This document shows, piece after piece, positions 53,735 to 62,101 of a stretch of 64,000 nt of DNA. The notes beneath the pieces were generated by a model that saw only the letters and a list, made by a program, of their open reading frames with translations, had not been told where the DNA came from and searched no databases. Made by a program: the position numbers and the translations under genes. Origin of the DNA: Streptomyces sp. MUM 203J (lineage in GTDB: Bacteria; Actinomycetota; Actinomycetes; Streptomycetales; Streptomycetaceae); assembly GCF_022414595.1 (NCBI RefSeq), contig NZ_JADWYO010000014.1, positions 41,513 to 105,512 on the forward strand, given 5' to 3'. Each line of letters opens with the position of its first letter. Positions within the stretch are counted from its first letter, which is position 1.

Positions 53735-54026
53735 ATGAGTGATCTTCAGCCAAGCGTCCGCGCCGCCGCCCCCGAGGACCTCGACGACGTCCTGGCCTTC
53801 TGGAGGACGGCGGCCGAGGGGACCAGCCGTCCACCCGGAGCAGCGGCGGCGCGGCGTCGGTACGGCGCTGCTCAAGGCGGCCGGTGAGCGGTTCGCAGGG
53901 CTCGGGGGACGGCGCGCCGACGCGATGGTCCTGGACCGCAACACTCGTGCTCACCACGCCTGGCGGGCGGCGGGGTACGAGCCGCAGCCGGAGTGGAGCC
54001 GGTGGGTCAGGCCACTCGGGGACTGA
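53735..54026 (+). pseudogene. GNAT acetyltransferase pseudogene (internal deletion)
   Basis: The ATG at 53735 begins a normal GNAT N-terminus (MSDLQPSVRAAAPEDLDDVL then AFWRTAAEGTSR) that breaks off near 53828. About 20 bases later, in another frame, the acetyl-CoA-binding motif and C-terminus appear (VHPEQRRRGVGTALL then ADAMVLDRNTRAHHAWRAAG). In intact relatives about 40 residues separate these parts. A deletion of roughly 120-130 bases that was not a multiple of three explains both the loss and the frameshift. The remaining ends are well conserved, so the event is recent. Confidence 0.75.
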
Positions 54027-54044
54027 GGCCTTTTGCCTTTCCTT

Positions 54045-54208
54045 TACTATGGCTGAGCGAACATCAGTCCCGGACACCGCAGTCCGTGTCCACTCCTGTC
54101 CACGAAAGGTTGTGAGCGTCCGCCCATGGGCGAACCTCCCAGTAGCCGTCGGAGCCGACACCGCGCGCTCCTCCCGTCCCTGACCGATCATGGGACGGAG
54201 GTGAACCG
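54045..54208 (+). promoter_or_regulatory. Promoter and long leader of the DUF21/CBS operon
   Basis: TACTAT (54045-54050) is a good -10 in an AT-rich patch; no convincing -35 is seen. If used, transcripts would have about 150 nt of untranslated leader with stable hairpins (for example CGCCC-AT-GGGCG at about 54122-54133) before the ATG with GGAGG. Genes of this CorC/CNNM family are sometimes ion-controlled, so the leader is worth a riboswitch search, but I recognise no known class in it. Confidence 0.35.
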
Positions 54209-55588
54209 ATGACCGAGGTGCTGCTCCTGCTCCTGGCACTGCTGCTCGCTCTGATGTGCGGAGCGTTCGTCGCGGCGGAGTTCTCCCTCACGACCGTCGA
54301 GCGCGGCGCCCTGGAGGACGCCGCCGAGCGGGGTGAGCGGGGCGCGCAGGGCGCTCTCAAGGCCGTACGGTCGCTCACCTTCCAGCTCTCCGGCGCGCAG
54401 CTGGGGATCACCGTGACCAACCTGGTCATCGGCATGCTCGCCGAGCCGTCCATCGCCAAGCTGATCGCCGGACCCGCCCGGGACCTGGGGTTGTCCCCGT
54501 CCGTGGCCTCGTCCGTGGCGCTGGTGATCGGCACGGGCCTGTCGACGGTCGTCCTGATGGTCGTCGGTGAGCTGGTACCGAAGAACTGGGCCATCTCGTC
54601 CCCGCTCGCCGTCGCCAAGGTCGTCGGAAACCCGCAGCGGTTCTTCAGCGCCGCCTTCAAGCCGCTGATCAGCCATCTCAACAACACCGCCAACCGCATG
54701 GTGCGCCGCCTCGGCATGGAGCCCACCGAGGAGCTGGCCTCCGCACGCAGCCCTCAGGAGCTGGTGGCGCTCGCCCGGCACTCCGCGAAGGCGGGCGCGC
54801 TGGAGGCGGACACGGCCGAGCTGTTCGTCCGCACCCTGAATCTGGCCGAGCTCACCGCCGAGAACGTGATGACCCCCCGCGTCCAGGTCACCGCCCTGGA
54901 GGCGCAGGCCACCGCCGAGGACGTCGCGAACGCCACCCGGGCCACCGGCCTGTCCCGCTTCCCGGTGTACCGGGGCACGCTGGACAGCGTCGTCGGCACC
55001 GCCCACATCAAGGACGTCCTGGCCATCCCGGCCGAGCGGCGGCACCGCACGCCGATCGTCGAGCTGCTGCGCGAGCCGGTGCTGGTCCCGGAGACGCTGA
55101 CCGTGGACCGGCTGCTCGACCGGATGCACGGCAAGGCCACGATCGCCGTGGTCATCGACGAGTACGGCGGCACGGCGGGTGTCGTGACGATGGAGGACAT
55201 CGTCGAGGAGGTCGTGGGCGAGGTCCGCGACGAGCACGACCCGCACGAGACGCCGGACCTGGTCCGGGCGGGCGAGGACGCCGACGGGCGGGCCGTGTGG
55301 TCGGCCGACGGCTCCGCCCGCGCCGACCGGCTGCGGGCCATCGGACTGCGCGTCCCGGACGGCCCGTACGAGACGCTGGCGGGGCTCGTCGCCACCGCTC
55401 TTGGCCGGATCCCCGTCGCCGGGGACCACGTCGAGGTCGGCGGCTGGCGGCTGGACGTCGTCGACGACACCGGACACCGCGCCGCGCGCGTCATCCTGCA
55501 CGCCCCGCCCGCGGACGCACCGGGTGATCCCGGCGGTCCGGGCACGGACGGGGACGACCCCGCCGCCGGTGGGGAGGCCGGTCGATGA
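54209..55588 (+). CDS. DUF21/CBS-domain membrane protein (CNNM/CorC-like), first copy
   Basis: 459 residues: DUF21 (CNNM) membrane domain (about 1-190, starting LLLLLALLLALMCGAFVAAEF and with VVGELVPKNWAI), paired CBS domains (about 205-335, FPVYRGTLDSVVGTAHIKDVL and IAVVIDEYGGTAGVVTMEDI) and a CorC/HlyC transporter-associated domain (about 355-435). Homologues are Mg2+/Co2+ export or transport proteins; 'hemolysin' names are historical. It ends in an acidic tail. The stop overlaps the ATG of the second copy by 4 nt, so the two probably form a heterodimer. Confidence 0.92.
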   Translation: MTEVLLLLLALLLALMCGAFVAAEFSLTTVERGALEDAAERGERGAQGALKAVRSLTFQLSGAQLGITVTNLVIGMLAEPSIAKLIAGPARDLGLSPSVASSVALVIGTGLSTVVLMVVGELVPKNWAISSPLAVAKVVGNPQRFFSAAFKPLISHLNNTANRMVRRLGMEPTEELASARSPQELVALARHSAKAGALEADTAELFVRTLNLAELTAENVMTPRVQVTALEAQATAEDVANATRATGLSRFPVYRGTLDSVVGTAHIKDVLAIPAERRHRTPIVELLREPVLVPETLTVDRLLDRMHGKATIAVVIDEYGGTAGVVTMEDIVEEVVGEVRDEHDPHETPDLVRAGEDADGRAVWSADGSARADRLRAIGLRVPDGPYETLAGLVATALGRIPVAGDHVEVGGWRLDVVDDTGHRAARVILHAPPADAPGDPGGPGTDGDDPAAGGEAGR

Positions 55589-56607
55589 TCTTCATCCAAC
55601 TGCTGGTCGGTTTTCTCATGCTCGTGCTGAACGCGTTCTTCGTCGGCGCGGAGTTCGCGCTGATCTCGGTACGCCGCAGCCAGGTCGAACCGCAGGCCGA
55701 GGCCGGGAACCGGCGGGCGCGCAGCGTCCTGTGGGGCCTGGAGCACGTGTCGGCGCTGCTCGCGGCGGCGCAGCTCGGCATCACGCTGTCCACCCTGGTG
55801 CTCGGCATCGTCGCGGAGCCGGCCATCGCGCACCTGCTGGAGCCCCTGTTCGACGCGGTCGGCGTGCCGCACGGGCTGGTGCACCCGATCTCGTTCGTGA
55901 TCGCCCTGACGGTGGCCACCTACCTGCACATGCTGCTGGGCGAGATGGTGCCGAAGAACATCGCCCTGGCCGAGCCGGTCCGTACGGCGCTGCTGCTGGG
56001 CCCGCCGCTGGTGGCTCTGGCCCGGGCGCTGCGGCCGGTGATCTTCACGATCAACGCGTTCGCGAACGCACTGCTGCGGCTGATGCGGGTGCAGACGAAG
56101 GACTCGGTCGCGGCGACCTTCTCCGACGACGAGCTGGCACGGATGGTGACCGACGCCGGAGACGCGGGGCTGCTGGACGGCCGCGCGGCCGAGCGGCTGC
56201 ACGATGCTCTGGAGCTGGGCCGCCGGCCGGTGCGGGACGTCGTCACGCCGCTGGAGCGGGTGGTGTACGCGGGCGCGGGCACCACGCCTGAGGAGCTGGA
56301 GCAGATCGCGGCGCGGTCCGGGTTCTCCCGCTTCCCGGTGGTGGACGCGAACCGGCGCATCCTCGGCTACCTGCACGTCAAGGACGCGCTGGACATCGTG
56401 CCGCGGGACCTGCCGCTGCCGGTGTCCGCGATGCGCCCGATCGCCCGGGTGCGGGCCTCGACACCGCTGGACGACGTCCTGACGGCGATGCGCCGCAGCC
56501 GGACGCACCTGGCCGCCGTGCTGGACGACGACGGCCGGCTGGCCGGGCTCGTCACCATGGAGGACGTCCTGCGCGAGCTCGTGGGCGGTTCCCCCTCGGC
56601 GGGCTGA
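55585..56607 (+). CDS. DUF21/CBS-domain membrane protein (CNNM/CorC-like), second copy
   Basis: 340 residues: DUF21 domain (about 1-190, LNAFFVGAEFALISVRRSQVE and LGEMVPKNIALAEP) and two CBS domains (about 205-335), without the C-terminal CorC_HlyC domain that the first copy has. Encoded in tandem with a 4-nt overlap. Probably the non-identical partner subunit in ion transport. Confidence 0.92.
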   Translation: MIFIQLLVGFLMLVLNAFFVGAEFALISVRRSQVEPQAEAGNRRARSVLWGLEHVSALLAAAQLGITLSTLVLGIVAEPAIAHLLEPLFDAVGVPHGLVHPISFVIALTVATYLHMLLGEMVPKNIALAEPVRTALLLGPPLVALARALRPVIFTINAFANALLRLMRVQTKDSVAATFSDDELARMVTDAGDAGLLDGRAAERLHDALELGRRPVRDVVTPLERVVYAGAGTTPEELEQIAARSGFSRFPVVDANRRILGYLHVKDALDIVPRDLPLPVSAMRPIARVRASTPLDDVLTAMRRSRTHLAAVLDDDGRLAGLVTMEDVLRELVGGSPSAG

Positions 56608-56621
56608 GCCGCCGCGGCGGT

Positions 56622-56663
56622 GGTCTCCATACCGACCGGTATGATCGGTCCGCCATGGAGACC
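56622..56663 (+). promoter_or_regulatory. Nested inverted repeats over the SGNH hydrolase start codon
   Basis: The inner perfect repeat CATACCG-AC-CGGTATG (56628-56643) is a TetR-type operator shape. The outer repeat GGTCTCCAT (56622-56630) pairs with ATGGAGACC (56655-56663), whose ATG is the start codon. On DNA this is an operator region; in an mRNA that starts upstream the outer stem would bury the start codon. Confidence 0.65.
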
Positions 56664-57434
56664 ACTGCCAACCACACCAGTCTCGTCACGGTCGGCGACA
56701 GCTTCACCGAGGGCATGTCCGACCTGATGCCGGACGGCTCCTACCGGGGCTGGGCCGACCTGCTGGCGACCCGCCTCGCCGCCCGCACGCCCGGGTTCCG
56801 GTACGCCAACCTGGCCGTGCGGGGCAAGCTGATCCGCCAGATCGTGGACGAGCAGGTGGGCCCGGCCGCGGCGATGCGGGCCGACGTGGTGACCCTGGTC
56901 GGCGGCCTCAACGACACGCTGCGCCCCCGCTGCGACCTGGGGCGGGTGCGGGCCCTGCTGGAGGAGGCGGTGGAGCGGCTCGCCCCGTCGTGCGGGCAGC
57001 TGGTGCTGATGCGCAGCCCCGGCCGCCGGGGCCCGGTCATGGAACGGTTCCGCCCCCGGATGGAGGCGCTCCTCTCGTACGTCGACGAGCTGGCCGCCCG
57101 GCACGGGGCACTGGTCGTGGACCTGTACGGCGCCGAGGTGCTCGGGGATCCGCGCCTGTGGGACGTGGACCGGCTGCACCTGACCGGGGAGGGGCACCGT
57201 CGGGTCTCCGAGGCGGTGTGGCAGACGCTGGGCCTCCCGCCGGAGGAGGACTGGAGGGCGCCCCTGCCCCCGGCGGTCCCCGCCCCGTGGCTGGCGCGGC
57301 GGCGCGGCGACCTGCGGTTCGCCCGGGAGCACCTGGGCCCGTGGATCGGACGGCGGCTGACCGGCCGTTCCTCGGGCGACGGCCTCCCGGCGAAGCGCCC
57401 CGAGCTGCTGCCGTACGAGGTGCCCGCGCCCTGA
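56655..57434 (+). CDS. SGNH/GDSL-type hydrolase
   Basis: 259 residues. Block I VTVGDSFTEGMSD holds the nucleophile Ser, block III VGGLNDTLRP the oxyanion Asn, and block V VDRLHLTGEGHRRV the Asp and His. An esterase/lipase-like enzyme, cytoplasmic since no signal peptide is visible; similar Streptomyces proteins are uncharacterised. No ribosome binding site is visible before the ATG, which lies in a large inverted repeat. Confidence 0.88.
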   Translation: METTANHTSLVTVGDSFTEGMSDLMPDGSYRGWADLLATRLAARTPGFRYANLAVRGKLIRQIVDEQVGPAAAMRADVVTLVGGLNDTLRPRCDLGRVRALLEEAVERLAPSCGQLVLMRSPGRRGPVMERFRPRMEALLSYVDELAARHGALVVDLYGAEVLGDPRLWDVDRLHLTGEGHRRVSEAVWQTLGLPPEEDWRAPLPPAVPAPWLARRRGDLRFAREHLGPWIGRRLTGRSSGDGLPAKRPELLPYEVPAP

Positions 57435-57535
57435 CCGCCCCGGCCGGGCGGCGGTCGGCGGGCGCGGCGGCGGCGACCGGGGTCTCGTAGCAAGCCACAA
57501 GCCGGGCCGGGGCGCTGGCCTGCACGAATCGCCAG

Positions 57536-57541
57536 TAGAAT
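57536..57541 (+). promoter_or_regulatory. -10 element of purB
   Basis: TAGAAT ends 8 nt before the GTG start of purB, so the transcript would be leaderless or nearly so, a common arrangement in Streptomyces. The -35 is not recognisable. Confidence 0.4.
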
Positions 57542-57549
57542 CCGGTCAC

Positions 57550-58983
57550 GTGACTGCCAAGCCCCGTATCCCCAATGTCCTCGCCGGCCGGTACGCCTCC
57601 ACCGAGCTCGCCGTCCTGTGGTCCCCCGAGCAGAAGGTGAAGCTGGAGCGGCGGCTGTGGCTCGCCGTGCTGCGCGCCCAGAAGGACCTCGGGATCGAGG
57701 TCCCGGACGCCGCCCTGGCCGACTACGAGCGTGTGCTGGAGCAGGTCGACCTGGCGTCGATCGCTGAGCGCGAGAAGGTCACGCGGCACGATGTGAAGGC
57801 CCGGATCGAGGAGTTCAACGCCCTCGCCGGACATGAGCAGGTGCACAAGGGCATGACCTCGCGCGACCTGACGGAGAACGTCGAGCAGCTGCAGATCAGG
57901 CTGTCGCTGGAGCTGATGCGGGACCGCACGGTCGCGGTGCTGGCGCGGCTCGGGAAGCTGGCCGCCGAGTACGGCGAGCTGGTCATGGCGGGCCGCTCGC
58001 ACAACGTGGCCGCGCAGGCCACGACGCTCGGCAAGCGGTTCGCGACCGCCGCCGACGAGCTGCTGGTCGCGTACGCGCGGCTGGAGGAGCTGCTGGGCCG
58101 CTACCCGCTGCGCGGGATCAAGGGCCCGGTCGGCACGGCGCAGGACATGCTGGACCTGCTGGGCGGGGACGCGGCGAAGCTGGCCGAGCTGGAGAGCCGG
58201 ATCGCCGGGCACCTGGGCTTCGCGCACGCGTTCACCTCGGTCGGCCAGGTGTACCCGCGTTCGCTGGACTACGAGGTCGTGACGGCTCTGGTGCAGCTCG
58301 CGGGCGCGCCGTCGTCGCTGGCGAAGACGGTCCGGCTGATGGCCGGGCACGAGCTGGTAACCGAGGGCTTCAAGCCGGGCCAGGTCGGCTCGTCCGCGAT
58401 GCCGCACAAGATGAACACCCGTTCCTGTGAGCGGGTGAACGGGCTGATGGTGATCCTGCGCGGCTACGCCTCGATGGCGGGCGAGCTGGCGGGCGACCAG
58501 TGGAACGAGGGCGACGTGTCGTGCTCGGTGGTGCGCCGGGTCGCGCTGCCGGACGCGTTCTTCGCGTTCGACGGTCTGCTGGAGACCTTCCTGACGGTGC
58601 TGGACGAGTTCGGGGCGTTCCCGGCGGTCGTGGCGCGGGAGCTGGACCGCTACCTGCCGTTCCTGGCGACGACAAAGGTGCTGATGGCGTCGGTGCGGGC
58701 CGGTGTGGGCCGTGAGGAGGCGCACGAGGCGATCAAGGAGAACGCGGTGGCCTCGGCGCTGGCGATGCGCGAGCAGGGCGCCGAGCGCAACGAGCTGCTG
58801 GACAGGCTGGCCTCCGACGGGCGCATCCCGCTGGACCGGGCCGGGCTGGACGCGCTGATGGCGGACAAGCTGTCCTTCACGGGAGCGGCGGCCGACCAGG
58901 TCGGCGCGGTGGTCTCGCGCATCGAGGAGATCGTGAAGCAGCACCCGGCGGCCGCCTCCTACGCGCCGGGCGCCATTCTCTGA
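57550..58983 (+). CDS. purB: Adenylosuccinate lyase PurB
   Basis: 477 residues of the fumarase/aspartase superfamily. The signature loop GSSAMPHKMNTRSCER (about 280) with the catalytic Ser, plus HEQVHKGMTSRDLTEN and AGRSHNVAAQATTLGKR, identify adenylosuccinate lyase of the long actinobacterial type. It acts twice in purine synthesis, on SAICAR and on adenylosuccinate. GTG start at 57550 without a Shine-Dalgarno, consistent with a leaderless mRNA. The remains of a mug gene follow 25 nt downstream. Confidence 0.96.
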   Translation: MTAKPRIPNVLAGRYASTELAVLWSPEQKVKLERRLWLAVLRAQKDLGIEVPDAALADYERVLEQVDLASIAEREKVTRHDVKARIEEFNALAGHEQVHKGMTSRDLTENVEQLQIRLSLELMRDRTVAVLARLGKLAAEYGELVMAGRSHNVAAQATTLGKRFATAADELLVAYARLEELLGRYPLRGIKGPVGTAQDMLDLLGGDAAKLAELESRIAGHLGFAHAFTSVGQVYPRSLDYEVVTALVQLAGAPSSLAKTVRLMAGHELVTEGFKPGQVGSSAMPHKMNTRSCERVNGLMVILRGYASMAGELAGDQWNEGDVSCSVVRRVALPDAFFAFDGLLETFLTVLDEFGAFPAVVARELDRYLPFLATTKVLMASVRAGVGREEAHEAIKENAVASALAMREQGAERNELLDRLASDGRIPLDRAGLDALMADKLSFTGAAADQVGAVVSRIEEIVKQHPAAASYAPGAIL

Positions 58984-59008
58984 CACGGCCTCAGGCGGCG
59001 CCGCTCGC

Positions 59009-59400
59009 CGGTTCACCGCTGAAGAACTCCGGGCCGCCCGCGGCAGCGTCCTTCCCGACGTGGCCGCGGGCGGCCTGTCCGTCCCCTGCCGCGGGATCGG
59101 CCCGAGCCCGGTGCCAGGGGCGAGAGGCCGCCGCTTCGGCGGGTCCGGCGAGGGCCCTCGGGCTACGTCCGGTTCCGTTCCGCGGCGGATGAAGCCGTCC
59201 GGGCCGACAGGGCCGCCCCCCGAGGGCCGCGCAGGCTGAGCGGTTCCGCCCCCCTGGGCTCGGGGTCGTCGGCGTCACCGTGCACCGGAGAATCCTCGGG
59301 GACAGGAAGGCGGGGACCGGTCCGGGGCATGCGGATGCGGGCGCCGCCCGGTCCGGGCGGCCTCGACGCACGCCGGACGGCACGGACGCCGGCGGAGGGG
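59009..59400 (+). pseudogene. mug: Decayed mug (G/U mismatch DNA glycosylase) pseudogene
   Basis: From 59009 one frame reads RFTAEELRAARGSVLPDVAA then GGL, the N-terminus of Mug proteins, but the catalytic GINPG motif is GIGPS and the following HHFARPGNRFWP-type block has become RRFGGSGEG. From 59238, in another frame, ERFRPPGLGVVGVT and ILGDRKAGTGP match the C-terminal part of Mug. Start codon, active site, a middle block and the NPSGLNAHW motif are all missing. Intact Mug acts on uracil and ethenocytosine mispaired in DNA. The rest of 58984-59455 holds no gene. Confidence 0.7.
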
Positions 59401-59455
59401 TACGCGCGGCCGGAGCCGGCCGCCTCCGGGGAGCGGACCGGCGCGGAGGACGACG

Positions 59456-59890
59456 CTACGGAGGATCGGTCTCGGTGACCACGGCGAGGAGCTGGAACGG
59501 CAGTTCCTCGTCCCACTGGGAGACGCCGAGCGCTATCCACCGGCCGTCGGCCCGCCACAGGTGCAGGTCCGGGACATGGCCGCTCAGGCCGTGCCACGGC
59601 TCCGGGATGTCCTCGCCGTCCATGCCGCGCCGGAAGACCGACCAGAGGCTGAACACCTGCGGCTCGCCCCAGCGTCCTGCCAGGAGCGCGCTCAAAGCGT
59701 CGCGCTCGGCCTCGTACTGCTCCGCGACCGGCTCGATCCGGGAGGCGTCCTCCCAGAAGTGCTCGCTCGTCGCCAGCTCCGCCACGTGGTAGCCCGGGCC
59801 GCTGTCGCCCGCCTCGGACCGGCCGCACCGCCCGGGGAAGGGCCGGAGGCGCAGCAGGTCGATCGTCGCCAGATGCCGAGCGGTGGTCAT
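59456..59890 (-). CDS. Hypothetical protein
   Basis: 144 residues. Mixed alpha/beta composition with many Trp and acidic residues (YHVAELATSEHFWEDASR, WGEPQVFSLWSVFRRGMDG, ADGRWIALGVSQWDEELPF). No domain recognised. The repeated pattern of aromatic residues and the conserved-looking DLHLWRADGRW suggest a compact globular protein, possibly an Imm/SMI1-like or DUF family member common in Streptomyces; this is a guess. Start at the ATG 59890, weak ribosome binding site. Divergent from the ROK regulator gene. Confidence 0.65.
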   Translation of the reverse strand: MTTARHLATIDLLRLRPFPGRCGRSEAGDSGPGYHVAELATSEHFWEDASRIEPVAEQYEAERDALSALLAGRWGEPQVFSLWSVFRRGMDGEDIPEPWHGLSGHVPDLHLWRADGRWIALGVSQWDEELPFQLLAVVTETDPP

Positions 59891-60053
59891 GGGTCCAGTA
59901 AAGCTGCTGCCACTGACAATTGGTGTTCCGTCAGCGTCGTGGCCCCCGGCGCAGCCAGCGGGCTTGCTCGCCCGTCGGCCGGGACATTGAGTACGATCCG
60001 CCAGACACGCGACGAGCGGCTGCGAAACGCGGCACGAGCTGGGAGGACACACG

Positions 60054-61211
60054 GTGGGGCGGCTGACCGGCGGGGACCCGTCGCTGCTGCGGCGGATCAA
60101 TTCCGCGGTGGTACTCCATGCGCTGCGCGGTGGTGAGTCCCGCACGCTGACCGACCTCTCACGCCTCACGGGCCTCTCCCGCCCCACGGTGGAGGGCGTG
60201 ACCGAGGGGCTGATCGCGACCGGGCTGGTGATGGAGGCGGCGCCCGAGGAGGGCGGGGTCCGGCGTCAGGGGCGTCCCGCCCGCCGCTTCCGGTTCCGGG
60301 CGGAGGCCGGGCACCTGCTGGGTGTCGAGATCGGCCCGCACCGGGTCGCCGCACTGCTGTCCGGTCTCGACGGCCGGATCATCGGCGCGGGACAGCGGGC
60401 GGTCGCGGAGACCGCCTCTGAGGACGAGCGGCTGGAGCGTGTACGGACGGTGGTCGCGGACGTGCTGCGGCGCACCGGTGTGGCGCGCGGCAGCCTGCGT
60501 GCGGTCGGCGTGGGCACGCCCGGGATCGTGGAGGCCGACGGGACGGTGCGGCTGGGCACGGCTCTGCCGGGCTGGACGGGGCTGGCGCTGGGCGAGCGGC
60601 TGCGGCGGTCGTTCCGCTGCCCGGTGCTCGTGGAGAACGACGCGAACGCGGCGGCGGTGGCCGAGCACTGGAAGGGCGCGGCGATCGACTCGGACGACAT
60701 CGTGTTCGTGCTGGCCGGACTGAGCCCGGGGGCCGGGTCGCTGATCGGCGGGCGGCTGCACCGGGGGTTCGGCGGGGCGGCCGGGGAGATCGGGGCGCTG
60801 CATCTGCTGGGGCGGGGGGACGCCCCGGAGGCCTTGCTGTCGACGACGGACGAACCGCTGCACCCTCTGGACGAGCAGGCGGTCGCGGAGGTGTTCGCGC
60901 GGGCCCGTAAGGGCGACGAGCGGGCCCAGGCGGCAGTCGACCGTTTCACGGAGCGGCTGGTGCACGACGTGGCGGCGCTGGTGCTGGCGCTCGATCCGGA
61001 GCTGGTGGTGGTGGGCGGCTGGGCGGCCGGTCTCGACGGGATTCTGCCGCCGCTGCGGGAGCAGTTGGCGAGGTTCTGCCTGCGTCCGCCCCGGGTGGCG
61101 CTGTCGCTGCTGGGCGAGGCGGCGGTGGCGACGGGCGCGCTGCGGCTGGCGCTCGACCACGTGGAGGAGCAGCTGTTCGCGGTGGAGGGCACGGTGACGG
61201 CCCGCCGCTGA
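60054..61211 (+). CDS. ROK-family transcriptional regulator without the zinc motif
   Basis: 385 residues. N-terminal winged helix (about 10-70: LTDLSRLTGLSRPTVEGVTEGLIATGLV in part) and a ROK sugar-kinase-like domain (about 85-370) with VGVGTPGIVEADG, VENDANAAAVAEHW and FGGAAGEIGALHLLG. The consensus zinc-binding motif CxCGxxGC that follows the GEIGH motif in most ROK proteins is replaced by a Cys-free segment (HLLGRGDAPEALLS). Sugar sensing (NagC/XylR-like) is likely; the regulated gene is unknown. GTG start after GGGAGGACACACG. Confidence 0.88.
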   Translation: MGRLTGGDPSLLRRINSAVVLHALRGGESRTLTDLSRLTGLSRPTVEGVTEGLIATGLVMEAAPEEGGVRRQGRPARRFRFRAEAGHLLGVEIGPHRVAALLSGLDGRIIGAGQRAVAETASEDERLERVRTVVADVLRRTGVARGSLRAVGVGTPGIVEADGTVRLGTALPGWTGLALGERLRRSFRCPVLVENDANAAAVAEHWKGAAIDSDDIVFVLAGLSPGAGSLIGGRLHRGFGGAAGEIGALHLLGRGDAPEALLSTTDEPLHPLDEQAVAEVFARARKGDERAQAAVDRFTERLVHDVAALVLALDPELVVVGGWAAGLDGILPPLREQLARFCLRPPRVALSLLGEAAVATGALRLALDHVEEQLFAVEGTVTARR

Positions 61212-61251
61212 CCGGGGGCGGCGGGCCCGGGGCATGCGCGGCCCGGATTCT

Positions 61252-62022
61252 TCAGGAGGCGATCTGCAGGTCGCCCACGTCTCCGAAGGTCAGTCGGCAG
61301 GTGTCGGCCCGGTAGGTGGCGACGGAGACGGCCGCGGTACGGCCGCCGGAGAAGTAGCGGGTGGTGACCACGAGGACGGGCGCGCCGGGCAGCCGGTCCA
61401 GTTCCCTGGCGTCGTCGGCGCGTGCGGAGCCCAGCTCCACGGCCCGGTCCTGGCCCTCCAGGGGCAGCGACTGCAGTGCGCGCAGCACCCCGCGCGCGAG
61501 CCCCTGTCCGGCCGGGTCGCCTGAGGCCGCGAGGTCCGGAACGGAGGCGGCCGGGACGTAGAGCTGCTCGGCGGCCACGGACTGGCCGTTCGAGGCCCGG
61601 AGCCTGCGGACGACGTACACGGGGCGGGCGGCCGCCGGCTCGCCGCCCGGCGCGTCCTCGCCCTCCGGGTCCAGGAGGCGGGCCACGGCGGCGGGAGGTA
61701 CGGCGGCGGCGCAGTCGACAGCCTGCCAGGTGTCCTCACCCGCGGCGGGCCAGTGGTGACGGGCGGTCGAGACGTCCACACCGACGCGCGGCGGGGCCAC
61801 GGTGGTACCGACGCCACGGCGGCGCTGGAGGCGGCCCTCCAGCTCCAGCTGTTCCAGGGCCTGCCGGAGGGTGGCACGGGCGACGCCGAAGCGGGCCGCG
61901 AGCGCACGCTCGTTGGGCAGGATCTCGCCCACCTCGAACTCGGAGTCGAGCGCCTCGCTGATAACGGTCTTCAGGTGCCAGTACTTCGGCTCCGGCACCG
62001 GCTCCAGCTGTGTGGTCCCCAC
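61252..62022 (-). CDS. GntR/HutC-family regulator with UTRA ligand domain
   Basis: 256 residues from the GTG at 62022 with GGAGG about 7 nt upstream. Winged helix (about 17-78: ALDSEFEVGEILPNERALAARFGVARATLRQALEQL in part) followed by a UTRA sensor domain (about 100-250, RPVYVVRRLRASNGQSVAAEQLY, PVLVVTTRYFSGG). This is the HutC subfamily that includes DasR, the GlcNAc-6-phosphate sensor. The palindrome at its own -35 closely resembles the DasR site, suggesting autoregulation or control by DasR. Divergent from the alpha/beta hydrolase gene. Confidence 0.9.
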   Translation of the reverse strand: MGTTQLEPVPEPKYWHLKTVISEALDSEFEVGEILPNERALAARFGVARATLRQALEQLELEGRLQRRRGVGTTVAPPRVGVDVSTARHHWPAAGEDTWQAVDCAAAVPPAAVARLLDPEGEDAPGGEPAAARPVYVVRRLRASNGQSVAAEQLYVPAASVPDLAASGDPAGQGLARGVLRALQSLPLEGQDRAVELGSARADDARELDRLPGAPVLVVTTRYFSGGRTAAVSVATYRADTCRLTFGDVGDLQIAS

Positions 62023-62101
62023 CCTGATTCCTCCGCGATCGCCGTGCCCGGAACGACTTTCCGCGACGCTCTTTATTAAAGGTTCTTTCACTAACTCTGC
62101 G

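Noticed and set aside
54027..54208. M-box (Mg2+) or yybP-ykoY (Mn2+) riboswitch before the CorC-like genes
   Set aside because: The conserved sequence elements of these classes could not be found in the leader; left as an unassigned leader.
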